DNA from: Massariosphaeria phaeospora
Taxonomy: Eukaryota > Ascomycota > Dothideomycetes > Pleosporales
Assembly (NCBI GenBank): GCA_011032825.1
Contig: JAADJZ010000028.1
Span: 496,001-560,000 of the forward strand
Reading direction: 5' to 3'
Length of the DNA: 64,000 bases
Positions within the stretch are counted from its first letter, which is position 1; each line of letters opens with the position of its first letter. Shown here piece by piece: positions 53,198 through 64,000 of the stretch. Below the pieces are notes generated by a model. The model was not told the origin of the DNA and searched no databases. It saw only the letters and a list, made by a program, of their open reading frames with translations. Both the position numbers and the translations under genes were made by a program.

Positions 53198-55270
53198 ATG
53201 TCGACCAACTCCGCACACGATGCCATCCCCTACCCGCCGTTTCCCGATGTCGAAGATGCCCCGTCGCGGTCTTCAATTACGACACACATTGCGCCTCGGC
53301 CACGCCCCATAGCAGCCGCGCCGGTGCGGGTGCCGGCGGTGCCAGCTCCTAGATTCAACCCGGTGCCAGTTCCCTCGCAACGCAATGCAGTTCCCTCGCA
53401 GCGCAGCCACGACGGCCGCAGCCCCTTTACCTTCCTCCCACCTCGAATTGCGCCTCCGGGGCCTCCCCCCACTCCACCACCGCCGCGGGCGGACCAAAAC
53501 CCGGCCTTCGCTCCTGCCGTTCAAGCCCTGGGGTTTGGTCCTCCCAACCAACCTCCCGGCTTGAACTCCGCGAACCCAGCGCTGCATTTTCGGCCGCTTC
53601 GCAAATCTCGGCCTGTTCCGCCGCCACAATTCGCTCCTGGGCCTGCGCAACCGCTGCAATTGGCTCCCGCACAGCCGCCGCCGCAGCGGGTGACGGCTCA
53701 GATTCCGCAGACTGCTGCTCTTAGTCCTCGCCTTTCACAACCACAGGCTCCACCACAAGCGTCGCCACGAGCTACTCGACACGCTCCTCAACAATCTGCT
53801 CAACAAGCTCCGCCACAAGCTGCTCCGCAACCTTTCCCTCGAGCTCCTCTACAAACTATTCTACAAGCTGTGCCGGCAACGGCGCTCCTGACCGCTCCCA
53901 CTCCTTCGCTCCTGTCCGTTCCCACTCCACCTCTCAGCACATCCCCTCTCCACACTATACCTCGCGATATCGCAACCCACCGCAAGCTCCTCTTCTCCCT
54001 CGACACAACGGTGCAACTATACCCCGCCGCGTGGGACCGATTCTGGCCGTTCATCGATAACGTGTGGTGCGTACACCAGACTCCGCGTCCCTCACCCGAG
54101 ACCGGCATCGGGAGGGTATACGGAAGCTGTCGGTTGAGCCGCAAGAATGATTCCCCGCCGCTGGACCAAAACGGGGATTCACAGCCGCGACGGCAGAGAC
54201 GAGAGCGTGGGACGTGTAAGGCGAAATTTCGGCTGACACTATTCCCGGATGGGCTGCGCATGGCAGAGAGTACCGGGGAGCCGCATTCACACACACTGGA
54301 CCACATCGATTCGGTCAAGCGGCCTTCAGCAGTTCGGAATCTGGTCCTGAACGATTTCTTCAAGTCATGGGAGGCTGCCGGTATACTGGCCTATCTCCGC
54401 GACATCTCCGCCCAGGACCCCAAGCAGGATCTCCTGAAAGAGGCCGGCGGTTTCTACCTTACCCAGAAAGAAGTGCAGAACGTTATGAACGGTGCCCTGA
54501 AGAAAGCATATCCTGGTGTACACATTGCCGACGTTAGGAAGCAGATGGACAAGTACAAGAACTGGACGACGTGCAACCACAAGGGCTGCAATGCGCCTCC
54601 GTTCAAGGAGCGGAAGGCGCTTTTGGATCACCGGAAAGCAGTACACAGGGTCAAGAAACCAATACCAGGGGAGCTGATACATCAGTGTCCCGAGAAGACT
54701 TGTTGGAGGCACAAGAGGAAGGGGTTTGACACAATGAAAGCTGTGGAAGAGCACATGCGCAAGAAACACAACGCCGATGTCTACAACAGGCCGCTGCCCC
54801 AACAGCTCGTCGAACCGTCCCCCACCGCCGGCACCGACCCACTCGAACCCATCGACCTAACTTCCCGGCTCTCCCCGATGATGAGACATTCCATGAATGT
54901 CCAGCACAACGGCATGCCCAACATGGACCCCTTCACCAGCATGCTGCCCGATCCAATAACCCCAGATAGCTCCGGCGAGGACCGCGACCAGCGTCAGCAG
55001 CAGCAGCAGAATGCTATGCGGTATGCGGCTCAGCAGGAGGCACGGAGCGCCCTCAGTGCGCTGGATAGAGAGGATATGAAGACGAAAATCGAGAGACTGA
55101 AGGCTGAACGGGAGAGGATGGATAGCGAGTTAAGGAGATTGAATGTTGCGTTTTGGGGGGATGAGAGAGGCGAGGGAGAGGCGATGGATGAGGATGAGGA
55201 TGATGAGGACGACGAGGATGAGGATGAGGACATGGAGGATGAGGAGGAGGATGATGATGATGAGTATTAG
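53198..55270 (+). CDS. Proline-rich C2H2 zinc-finger protein, 690 aa
   Basis: Intact single exon. Residues 1-260 are very rich in Pro, Ala and Gln (low complexity). Residues about 270-420 have a compact region (WDRFWPFIDNVWCVHQTP, GTCKAKFRLTLFPDGLRM, AVRNLVLNDFFKSWEAAGIL) that resembles a FAR1/WRKY-like or transposase-derived DNA-binding fold, but I cannot name it. Two C2H2-like fingers follow at about 54.57-54.76 kb: CNHKGCNAPPF...HRKAVH and CPEKTCWRH...HMRKKH. A coiled coil and an acidic tail (DEDEDDEDDEDEDED) end the protein. Probably a nuclear regulator; targets unknown. Confidence 0.88.
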   Translation: MSTNSAHDAIPYPPFPDVEDAPSRSSITTHIAPRPRPIAAAPVRVPAVPAPRFNPVPVPSQRNAVPSQRSHDGRSPFTFLPPRIAPPGPPPTPPPPRADQNPAFAPAVQALGFGPPNQPPGLNSANPALHFRPLRKSRPVPPPQFAPGPAQPLQLAPAQPPPQRVTAQIPQTAALSPRLSQPQAPPQASPRATRHAPQQSAQQAPPQAAPQPFPRAPLQTILQAVPATALLTAPTPSLLSVPTPPLSTSPLHTIPRDIATHRKLLFSLDTTVQLYPAAWDRFWPFIDNVWCVHQTPRPSPETGIGRVYGSCRLSRKNDSPPLDQNGDSQPRRQRRERGTCKAKFRLTLFPDGLRMAESTGEPHSHTLDHIDSVKRPSAVRNLVLNDFFKSWEAAGILAYLRDISAQDPKQDLLKEAGGFYLTQKEVQNVMNGALKKAYPGVHIADVRKQMDKYKNWTTCNHKGCNAPPFKERKALLDHRKAVHRVKKPIPGELIHQCPEKTCWRHKRKGFDTMKAVEEHMRKKHNADVYNRPLPQQLVEPSPTAGTDPLEPIDLTSRLSPMMRHSMNVQHNGMPNMDPFTSMLPDPITPDSSGEDRDQRQQQQQNAMRYAAQQEARSALSALDREDMKTKIERLKAERERMDSELRRLNVAFWGDERGEGEAMDEDEDDEDDEDEDEDMEDEEEDDDDEY
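55185..55265. repeat. GATGAG/GATGAC-type acidic codon repeat
   Basis: Imperfect trinucleotide-rich run of GAT, GAG and GAC codons encoding the acidic C-terminus of the zinc-finger protein. Confidence 0.85.
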
Positions 55271-56154
55271 TAATACGGCTTGAGTAGGGACGTTGCGTAT
55301 TATTTCCACTACACCAGTTTTTCACACCGAACAACGGACCGAGGGAGATACTTGCATGATTACAATTCAAAGCTCAGATTGTTTCTGAGATTCTGACTGT
55401 AGAGTTGTCGGAATTGAAAAGGCCTATGTTATCCGAGGCCGTACCAGCTACTTTCGTTCTCGTTTTAGCTGCTTCTCCTGTTGTCTTGACATTCCTCACC
55501 TGTTAAGCCATTGTTCTATCACGCTCTACCTTCTTTGTTCTAGCGTTTGCGTCGTTTTCGCCGGGGCTGTGGATAGCACCACTCACAGACCCAGACACAC
55601 TGCGTTTCTCACTCTGGCCATCTCACTGGCCTAGCGATTTGATTTCAACAGCATCAACCAAGGCAAGGTTCCTGCATGCTCGGCGTAACGTACAGCTCAA
55701 TCCATGCTGCAGATGACTGGCTTGGATGACGAGGTATTTGCGCTGACACAGCTCGTTTTCGATGGTAGCGAAGCTATCTACGCTAAGAGTGTGTGGTCGA
55801 AGCTGGTTAGTAGATGTGCAGGGACCGGGGGTTTCCATGAAGCTTTCACATATAGTTAAGGTACTTCGCTGTTCACGATACAAGCATGGAAATCACTAGC
55901 CTCACGATTGCCTACATGCGACTTGTACATGTACAAATTCACAAAACAATAGATATGCAAGTATCGTCTTGCGTAAGCGACCTGCAGTGACACAACGTGA
56001 TTCCAGTTTCTGGATGTTCCCCATTTCTTCATCATGGCCCTTCAAAGCACTAGAAAACTGGCTTGAAAGCGCGGTATTGCACCCATTATCTCAACTTTCT
56101 ACGTCTGTGTTTCTCTACTACCTAACACACGAAATCCGTTGAGTACTAACTACA
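55271..56154. other. Intergenic region between convergent ends
   Basis: 884 bp between the zinc-finger gene and the 3' end of the small reverse-strand gene. No feature supported. Confidence 0.5.
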
Positions 56155-56659
56155 TCACAACCACTGCGCCCCCACACAAGCCGCCACGAAACACTTATGC
56201 AACTGCACCTCCAACGAATCCAGCACACCCACAAACCCCTCCTCGCTTACCGCCCTCGGCACAACCCCCCTTATAAAATCAATCGCCCACAACGCTCCGG
56301 CATGGAAACTCGCCGCCTCGTTCGGTACGCCTTGCACCGCAGCCAAGGCACTGATATCCGTTAGGCGCAGGCCGCGAACGAAGGTCGTAGTGTGCGTGAA
56401 CGCGTCTGCCGGAAAGCCTCGTTGAAAGCCGAGAAGCGCGTCGCTTTTCACCCACAGCGCGGCGCGGCAGTAGGTGTCGGCGTAGAGGAGTTGGAGTTCG
56501 GCGGCGGTGAGGGTGCGGTTGGAGTGAGTGGTGAGGCGTGTGAAGGTGGTGGATTGGAGGGCCCAGGGGATGCGGGCGTAGTGGGAGCGGGTGGGTTGGT
56601 TGGAGGGGTAGGAAGATGGGATCGTGGACTATGACTTGGGTTTTTTGGAGGGGAGACAT
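56155..56659 (-). CDS. Unknown protein, about 167 aa, with probable +1 frameshift near 56600
   Basis: The ATG at 56659 has a strong context (CACCATGTC) and begins MSPLQKTQVIVHDPIFLP. The conserved-looking body is one base out of this frame: SHYARIPWALQSTTFTRL, AAELQLLYADTYCRAALWVK, DISALAAVQGVPNEAASF, GALWAIDFIRGVVP. It runs without stop to 56155. Dropping one C from a CCCC run at about 56603-56611 joins the two parts. No other start or intron I could find gives a complete protein. Either a frameshifted gene or a homopolymer error. No domain recognised; no signal peptide. Confidence 0.6.
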
Positions 56660-57632
56660 GGTGATGAGGTTTGTGGGATGAGTTGTTGGAATGAGATGTG
56701 TGGGATGGGGTGGGGACGGGTAGAGGCTGAGTTATAGGCTGGGGGGTGCTTGATACGAATGGTGAAGCAAACATGCGTGGCTGCAAGGAAACGACTGGTA
56801 TTGCGAAGATTCCTAGGATTCATTGTTAGATGTTGGTATGTCGCTAGAAAGACAGTTGATTGTCATGACTATTGTTTTCCTTAGTTTGCTGAGATGACAG
56901 TAGAATGTAGGAATCACGAGTCTTAGACGTAGGAGCTTGCTATCTAGATAATTTTATCTTCGAAAGACACAAAATACTACAGGGGAACTTGTTGAAGCGC
57001 TAGCAGTTGCTGAATCGTATTTTGGGCTATGGTTGCCAACTCAGTGAAAGTAACGGTCTCACGTGATTTCACTCACTCGGTAATGGTTTATCTGGAGCTA
57101 CTTGAAAGAAAAGAGATTACACGCTTTATAAGGAAATAATAATTGACTGTACTATCAAAGCGTTAGTTCTGACACCGGTGTGTTCTTTCAAGAGTGAGTG
57201 AATGGGTTAACAACCAGAAAGAGAACCGAAGACAGATCAAACCAAACACCAATTCTAGAACGGAGAAGTATCTTGTTGCGGCATCTCTTGTTGTCAGCAT
57301 GTATAGCTCTTTTACTTATGCCTGTTGCTCCACTTGCGCAGTGATGACTCAAAGATCAGCCAAGGCAGTACACCGGTCTCTCTTCTCCGGATCTCTTACG
57401 CGGCCAGCAACCGTCTATCAAATGTAGCCCGAGCAACCGCGCTAGTGGTTCGGTGTCGCGTGCCCCTCAGTCTTATCGGACGCGCCTGATGTAAACAAAA
57501 TACATCCGCGCCTCAACCCACCTCCACCCACCTCCACCCACTCCACACCGTCCCGAGCAGAGTTCCGCTTCGCCACAAGCATCCTCCACCTTGGCTACTG
57601 GGGCCACGCAACAGCACGACCCCGCCGCGAAT
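56660..57632. other. Intergenic region, divergent promoters
   Basis: 973 bp between the reverse gene and the start of the large disordered protein gene. Near 57518-57545 it has CCTCCACCCA direct repeats (2-3 copies), about 100 bp before the ATG. Nothing else supported. Confidence 0.5.
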
Positions 57633-60600
57633 ATGGGGACGCGCCGCGACCGCGACGAAATGCCGTACATGAGCACCCCGGAGACCTCAGACGTCGAGGA
57701 ATCTCCCGCACCGAGAGTCCGCGAAAGAGCAAGCAGCTATCGGACGGGCAATGTGTCCGCTCCAGGTCAGGGCCACTCGGCTGCGAGGCCAGCGTTGTCT
57801 CAGAGCTCCGATCTCCAGTTTATCGATGGACACGAGCTGCGTGCTACGGCTCACCGAGTGCAAAAGGACGACGAGACAATTGCGAAACGCAAGGAAGCTG
57901 AGCAAGCAAATGTTTCTGGTGTGATGCAAGGGTTCGTGAAGAAACTCCCAAACGCTCACAGCTATTTTGATGACGGTTTACCAACTCACAGCAGTTCGAC
58001 CCGAGGCCCAACCTGGGGTGGTAAACCCGGGAACGGTATCCCAGCATATACCAATTCGACACGAGGTCCAAGTTGGGGCGGTCGCGGTGGCCAATCTTCG
58101 AGCGGTTTGCCAACCCACAGCGTCTCGTCCCGAGGAGCTCCAACATGGGGTGGAAAGCCCAAGGGCGGTTATCCAACTCCTGGGAAATCCGGAGCAGCTC
58201 CAACCTGGGGTAATCAAGGAAGGATCAGGCAACGCAAGCTCCCGCCAAAGGGCATGTTTGAAGATATGGAGAAGACAGCTGTGGAACTGCTGGTCACGAA
58301 CTACGACCAAACATCAATCGTAACAGCACCCTCCGGTAGTAAGCTTCCACAGTATCGATCGGTCCCTGACGATAAGAATTTCATGGATCTAACGCTTGAC
58401 GATGACGAAGATGAGAAACTCGGACAGAAACTCGGACCGGCGACTCAGAGACGGAACGACCCAGACACGAGACTCTTTGTACGCGAGAAGCATCCACCTC
58501 CCCGCGACCGGCAAGACTCGCTGCATGTCCGCGATCCATTAGAACGGCTTGCTCGACCACAGACAAAGCCTACCGTTCAAGGAAAGCAGGACACCAGGCC
58601 TAACGTACATGTTCCGGCCAAGCGAGCGCCAGCATACGACATCGGGAATACCAGGAAAGCTCCAAAGCTGGCTGTCCCCACATTGCAAGAGCGGGAGATG
58701 TCCAAGGTTGCAGCCGAACTCGGGGCTTCGATGATGGAAGTCGATGAATTAGTGACGCCCACGCAGAAGAAGCGCAAAGACGCAACGCCAGAGAGCATGC
58801 AACAGAATGCAACAGAACCAAATTATTCTTCTCCTCCTGTCCAGTCGACCGCGTTTTTGAAGCCGTCTCCACGTCGCGTGCGAGCGTCCCCTGTGAAGGG
58901 CTATCCTCTGCGCACGCCTGACCCCCGGACCTGGCGACCCAAGCCTAGACCACGTCAAGAGAGCGTCGCAAATCGACCGGACCAGACCGTTGCAGCGTCC
59001 GCGGAACAAACTAAGCGCCGTAGAAGTTCGAGCAGTCCTCCACGGCTGAATCCGGAGGCCAAGAAAGCGAAGACCGAGACGACGACTGAGGAACACACGC
59101 TCCCAGTGGATCCTACAGCAAACCAGACGCCGAAGAAGGAGAAAATAACCTTCAATGAATTGCTTGAGAGGCGTCGGCGCCGGGTTGAAGTTCAGGACAG
59201 CCGTCCCGAGGAGACTATTGTAGTCGCTGCGGAGAAGCCCACGGCGGACCCAACCCCTAAAAAAGCCACATTGTCCTTCAAAGAATACCTCGAGAGGAAG
59301 CGTAATCAGGCAGCTGGTGTGCAGACCAGCCATCCAGAGGGCACTACCACAGTTGCTGCGAAAATTGACGACGGAAAGAAAGCCGAGGACGAGGCCTTAC
59401 TCATTCCACGTACCGACACCCCCCAAATGAATTCCCTTCAGACATCAAATGAGGAGAACCGGCTTCGTACTAATCTTGCTGCGGCCGTCGCTGCAGGCAA
59501 ACGCGTGAGCGCGAGGGTGCTTGACGAATCTTCGAGCCATGATGCAAAGTCTAACGACCCTAAATCAGTACGTTGTTACTCTTATCCCACTTGCAATACT
59601 CACACACTAACGACGCTCCAGCATCCTGCTATCCAGTCGCCCACCCCACCCCTCATCCTACCCGCCACTGAACTGTCCCAGCAATCAGCCCAGGATGGCT
59701 CAATCACTGTATGTTTGCTTCCCACAGCTGAGCCATATATCTATTTGCCATACTAACCCCACTCCGCAGAACCGCACCGACGAAGAGCAGCCGCCGACCC
59801 CGACGCTCGAAGCGCAGACTATGCAACTAACCCAGCAGTCAGGACAGGAGAAGTCGCCATCGGTCCGTCTACTATTGGGAATCCGCCTGGCCTTGAACCT
59901 CGTTACTAACGTCTTTCTCCCTAGAACACTGTTGATGTCTCACCGCCGACTCTTATGCTTGAGGCCGTCCCGCAACTAATCCAGAAACCAGCACAGGAGA
60001 AGTCGCCGTCGGTCCGTCTGCCATTAGAAATCCGCCTGGGCCTGTACTCGTTTACTAACGTCTTCTCCCTAGACCTCCGCTGATGTTGCACCGCTGCCAT
60101 CCGCGCTGGAACCCGTTGTAAAAATGGTCCGTCTGCCATTCGGAATCCGCCTGGACATGTGCTTGTTTACTAACGTCCTCCCCCTAGACCTCCGCTGATG
60201 TTGCGCCGCTGCCATCCGCGTTGGAACCCATGGAAATAATGGTCTGTCTGCCATAAAATCCGCCTTGGGTGGTATCTTGTTTACTAACGTCTTCCTTCTT
60301 AGGACCCCATGGATGTTGTACCACCCACACCCGACCCGCCTACCTCTTCACCGCCGTCCTCGATCTCCCGACCTAAACAGCCGCAAGAACCTTCGTCAGC
60401 GTCAGCGGCAGTAGCACCACTTTCGCCTCCGCCAACTCGTCGACCATCCCTCATTACCACGTCCAAACTGCCGCACGACGGCATCGAGCCCCAGCCCCCA
60501 TCCGACCGCAAACCCAAACGCACGGTCCGGTTCGAAGGTTTCGAGTTCCCGGGTTCCGAGACGACGTTGGGCGACGGAGACGAAGATTTGGAATCGAAGG

Positions 60601-61196
60601 GCAGCTCGCTCGAGCGTAAAGAAGACCGGAACGAAGCTCAAGTTACGGACACGCAACCCATTCACGCGACTGACTCAGTCGTCGGACCCGCCATTCCGAC
60701 TAGCTCCCCCCTCTCCAGCGCACCCAGCAGACTCATCTCTCCCGGCGGCTCCTCCCGCCCAACCTATAACTTCCCCACCCTCGGAGACAACGATCTCCCC
60801 CTACGCACGCACCGCGCCTTCTACAACGGCGTGCTGATCGCGCTGGAAACCCTTGTCGAAGACCACGCCGCCACCCCGGCAGTTCCGCTCGTGGACCTCA
60901 TCGGTGAGCTCGAGGCCAACCAGCCGGTATTCGGGAGCGAAGTGAAGATCCGGGTGAAGAACCGCGGGAAGAGCAAGAAGAAGAAGAGCCAGAAGAAGAA
61001 CCAGAAGAAGAATCAGGAGAAGGACCGGGAGGAGAACTGGGAGAAGCGAGCTGTGCGGGATGGCTGCGTTTGGGCGTGTCAGGCGGCGAGGCAGGTGTGC
61101 GAAGAGAACGAAGACCATGTCGATGTCGATCTTGTGGTATTGGAGAGCAAGATGAAGGAATTTGTGCAGAAGGAGTTGGGCCTGTATGGACAATAG
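57633..61196 (+). CDS. Large disordered nuclear-type protein with tandemly duplicated exons, 1,067 aa
   Basis: Seven exons, all joints phase 0: 57633-59567, 59622-59708, 59770-59862, 59925-60011, 60073-60126, 60188-60241 and 60303-61196. Introns 1-2 are ordinary (54, 61 nt). Introns 3-6 (62, 61, 61, 61 nt) are near copies of one another. Exons 4-7 begin with related peptides (NTVDVSPP, TSADVAPL twice, DPMDVVPP), and exons 3 and 4 both end QEKSPS. Exon 1 contains Gly/Trp repeats (RGPTWGGK, RGPSWGGR, RGAPTWGGK) and a twice-repeated TPKKxxxxFxExLERxRR unit (near 59.13 and 59.26 kb). The C-terminus has basic KKKKSQKKNQKK. I recognise no catalytic domain; nucleic-acid or chromatin association is a guess. 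Start chosen as the first ATG (57633). Confidence 0.8.
59863..60302 (+). repeat. Tandem exon-intron repeat array (four related introns)
   Basis: Introns at 59863-59924, 60012-60072, 60127-60187 and 60242-60302 share a GTCCGTCTGCCATT-like 5' end, an AATCCGCCTGG core, and a TTACTAACGTCTT...CCTAG 3' end. The exon-plus-intron unit is 115 bp in the last copies (54 + 61). Exons 5 and 6 differ at only a few of 54 bases. Confidence 0.88.
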
Positions 61197-62141
61197 GAGG
61201 GAAAGGGACAGTGAAACCAAGTGACCTGGTTTCCACCCAGACACGAGGAACGATTGAAAGTGTGGAAAGGAGAAAACTGGTTGTATGTTGCTGCACAGCG
61301 ATCGATGCGACTTGGAAAAGGGAAAGGGATCTGTACGACGATACATCTATGTGTGTCTCCGGAACAAATGTGTACGATGTACGCGACTCGCAAGCGCAGG
61401 ACAAACAATAGTTCACTTTGGAGGAAAAGATAAGAGCTGTGAATGATGTCTGCGAGCATGTAATTGCGGCAAAGTCGGGAGAGACAAATACATACGCAGA
61501 CCAGCTGAGCACGAAATCCTGTTTGAAGGGTTCCTTCTCCTCTTACTTTCCTTTGCCCTCATGTGCCTACCTCCTCTTGCGTCGTAATCGTTGCTCTAGA
61601 CTCGTGTCTCAAAACGTGATATATACCTATTCTCTTCCCCTTCTCAAATGCCATGCATACGATAAACTAAAAACCGGTATACGCGCAAACACCGTCGCTG
61701 TAGACTGCAAATGGGTCAAACCAACACCCGTCGATACCCCTATGTTTTGGCAAAGAATGGAAGTCTAGAATACAGATGTACGCTGCGCACCGGACCAGAC
61801 CGGGCCGGGGATGGGTAATGTTGGTCGGAGCGATCGTGTATAGTTGGCTAGGGTTGTGGTGCGTGACGGAAACACATGGATCCTCTGCGGCTTGATCTAC
61901 TTACGCTTTTTGGCCGCCGGGTTAACCTGTAAGTTAGCCCTTGGTGATTTGAGTGGACCCGAACGGGACTCCGGCGCTGTCTCGAGGCACTCGATAGAGC
62001 AGACCCGACCTGCGGATTTGGGCCTCTGTCCGATGGCATGATGCACCGTCAGGCGTGGCGAATCGCTATGTAGATCAACCGAGCCAGTTCGACACAGTGG
62101 CTGGAATTGGCCAGAAGTGGTTTAGTGAGCCGGACTCGCGC
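61197..62141. other. Intergenic region between convergent ends
   Basis: 945 bp between the disordered protein gene and the 3' end of the transcription factor gene. Frames of 60-116 codons without support. Confidence 0.5.
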
Positions 62142-64000
62142 TCAGTGCGATTGGATATGTGGCCGCCAGAGCTGGTTACTTTGCTGGATCATTGCTTCGA
62201 TCTTGCTCGTTTCGTTGGCCTGGAAATCTTGCATTAGCTGCATTTGTTGCTGCTGGTTCAACCCCATGCCTCGGTTTTCGCTGCTCCACTGTGGATAGAG
62301 GTAGTCGACCATTGGATAGCCTTGATTAGCAGCGTAGTACTCGTTATAGATCGGCGAAGTGAGAGCGTGGGAAATGGTCGGCCCGCTAAACGAGTCTTGC
62401 TGTGGAAGCGAGAAATTCGGCGTCCATTGAGGCAGCGCGGAAAAGGTGGCAGGTAGAGGTGCGAATTGAGTTGTGGCGGGATAATTGATGTTTGGAACGT
62501 TAGAATCCACTTTCGCGACGGGATCAATGTATGATTGATGTGGCGCTTGTGGCGGAGAACTGTGCAAGGATGCGGATTGTGCCCCGGGAGACGTATCGAA
62601 GACATTGGACTGAGACGTGCTGAAGCCGAAGAGAGGCTGGGGTTGATTCGGCAGGTAGCCAAATGGCGGTTGGGACCTTTCGGAAGGTGTTGTGACCGAG
62701 GCTGTGGAAGCTGTGGCAGGGCTGGTTGTTCGTGATCGGTTGATGCCTTCTACTATACTATTAGACACCACTGAAGCGGTATCTGATGGGGAGCCGGCAG
62801 TAATGGGTATGTCGCCGTCTTTATCGTAGATTCTCATGCAAGCACCGATCAGGTTCCGGTACAGCTCGAGTGCGGATAGGACACCAGGCCATCGCTCAGC
62901 AGACAGCTCCACGGATTCGAGTGCCACCTGCAAATGCCTTTCCACGTCTTCGCGACCGTATGTGCGACGGACTTCAGAATAAGACAAGGTCCAGAGCATG
63001 GTGTTGATGGCCATAAAGATAGCTTGGGTGAAGATCCAGGTAAGATCCACGCTCTTGGTTTCGATTTGCTTTCTAGTCATATGTATATTGTACTCGCAAG
63101 CCTCGAAACATCGCATGGCTGCTCGTAGGGACGGCCGAGGTACTTGAGGAGAAGGCCGGTAGAGAAAGACGATCATCGTGTTGTACCTTCCAACGAACCT
63201 GCAAGTCATAAGAAGCTAGTCGGTAGGTGGTCAAAAGGAGCGACTTACCAGACTTTGGTCAGGCCAGATCCACCATCCATTTCAGGACTCGTATCTCTCC
63301 ATGCCTCTATCTTGGATTGCATTTCGACAAACCAAGGATCTTGGTCGTCCTTTGGTTGTGCCCGCTTCCGCTGATACAGCTTTCTTCGGATATCTAGCTG
63401 GAGAAGCCTCATTTTGAAGAAGTGAATTGCGATCCACTTTTTGAGCGAAGCCTGTGGGGCCGGCTGTACGCCTTCTCTAGTGACGTACGCGTCGTCGACG
63501 AGCTCGCAGAAATGTACATCGATATGATCTTTCCGGGTAGCGAAGTGGCTGGGCCGCCCAAGGCTGTGCGACAATCCGTATTCCATGGTGAGCAGACACC
63601 AGAAAAGCCTTCGGCGCATGTCGATTTCAAGTGCGTCAGCGGGCCGTCCGCCGGGGCCCCGGGTAATGGTTTTCTCCTCGTGCAGCCCCAAGGCCTGACA
63701 GAGCCTGACGCCTAGGCCGATGATGTAGTACACGGCGGTTCTGGTAGGTGTAAGAAGCGAGTATCCGGCGATCAGAGCGAAACACTGTAGTGTTTTGACG
63801 TTCATGGGCTTGATCGACGCTTCGAAGAACTTCAGGGCAGCGAGGTAGTAGCTGTCGGCAAGCCCGGCATACTGCGTATCCATCTTCTGCAGACTGATGG
63901 CAATCACCATGCGCAGACAAAAGTTTTGATAGGGGTCGGCAGAGCCTTTGTACACATCCTCGACGTCCTGGGTGAAGGTAGGCTCGTGGAACATGGGGTA
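62142..64000 (-). CDS. Fungal-specific transcription factor domain protein, 5' part beyond right edge
   Basis: Two exons inside the window (63249 to beyond 64000, and 62142-63198) with a 50-nt phase-2 intron (GTAAGT...TTGCAG). The visible part begins inside the fungal transcription factor (Fungal_trans) domain: YPMFHEPTF at the edge, then FFEASIKPMNVKTLQCFALI, YYIIGLGVRLCQALGLH, and DMRRRLFWCLLTMEYGLSHS with RPSHF. The C-terminal 200 residues are Ser/Pro/Gln/Asn-rich and end in NQQQQMQLMQDF, typical of an activation region. The missing N-terminus would be expected to carry a Zn2Cys6 DNA-binding domain, which cannot be seen here. Confidence 0.88.

Noticed and set aside
57194..57427. 77-codon forward frame upstream of the disordered protein gene
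   Set aside because: No motif and no reason to prefer it over promoter sequence.
1..64000. CRISPR arrays, tRNA, rRNA, bacterial operons or riboswitches
   Set aside because: None seen; the genome is fungal nuclear DNA. I could not run a tRNA covariance search, so a tRNA gene could still be missed.

Overview
This window is nuclear DNA of a filamentous ascomycete (Pezizomycotina). The evidence is short introns of mostly 46-82 nt with GTRNGT donors and CTAAC/CTGAC branch sites, densely packed single-copy genes, fungus-specific families (Clr5, Goodbye-NACHT proteins, SulP permease, spherulin-4, DUF4202, fungal transcription factor domain), small secreted cysteine-containing proteins, and pogo/Fot-like transposons full of RIP-like C-to-T and G-to-A changes. 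Dothideomycetes is plausible but not shown by the sequence.

Layout. 0-6 kb: a Clr5-domain gene running off the left edge, a GC-rich upstream region, a small hypothetical gene and an F-box-like gene. 6.1-10.3 kb: a Goodbye-NACHT-TPR (NLR-like) gene carrying one nonsense codon and three single-base frameshifts. 11-21 kb: an RBR ubiquitin ligase, a four-pass membrane protein, an F-box protein, a membrane-anchored spherulin-4-like protein, an unknown 332-residue protein and an FAD-dependent oxidoreductase. 21-27 kb: two small secreted-type genes, a D-2-hydroxyacid dehydrogenase (glyoxylate/hydroxypyruvate reductase type) and a single-pass surface protein. 27-29 kb appears gene-free. 29-43 kb: a coiled-coil protein, an F-box-like protein, a RING protein, a class III-like sirtuin, a sulfate permease with a GC-AG intron, a Vps9-CUE Rab5 exchange factor and a divergent asparagine-synthase-domain (ASNSD1-type) gene.

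44-52 kb is the accessory part. It holds two paralogous small secreted cysteine-rich proteins, a 327-bp inverted-repeat element, and a nested transposon structure. In the latter a near-perfect palindromic element of about 96 bp (47-bp arms, TA duplication) has been split at its central TA by two different pogo-like elements lying head to tail, E1 (2,492 bp) and E2 (2,133 bp). Both transposase genes are destroyed by TAG codons.

52-64 kb returns to core genes: a 70-residue conserved protein, DUF4202, a proline-rich C2H2 zinc-finger protein, a small unknown gene with a probable +1 shift, a 1,067-residue nuclear-type disordered protein whose 3' half is a tandem array of duplicated exons and introns, and a fungal transcription factor running off the right edge.

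The genes are mostly unrelated housekeeping and regulatory functions, with no evident metabolic cluster. The most unusual signals are the split palindromic element, the exon-intron array at 59.6-60.3 kb, and the concentration of decayed or one-base-broken genes among NLR-like and secreted families.
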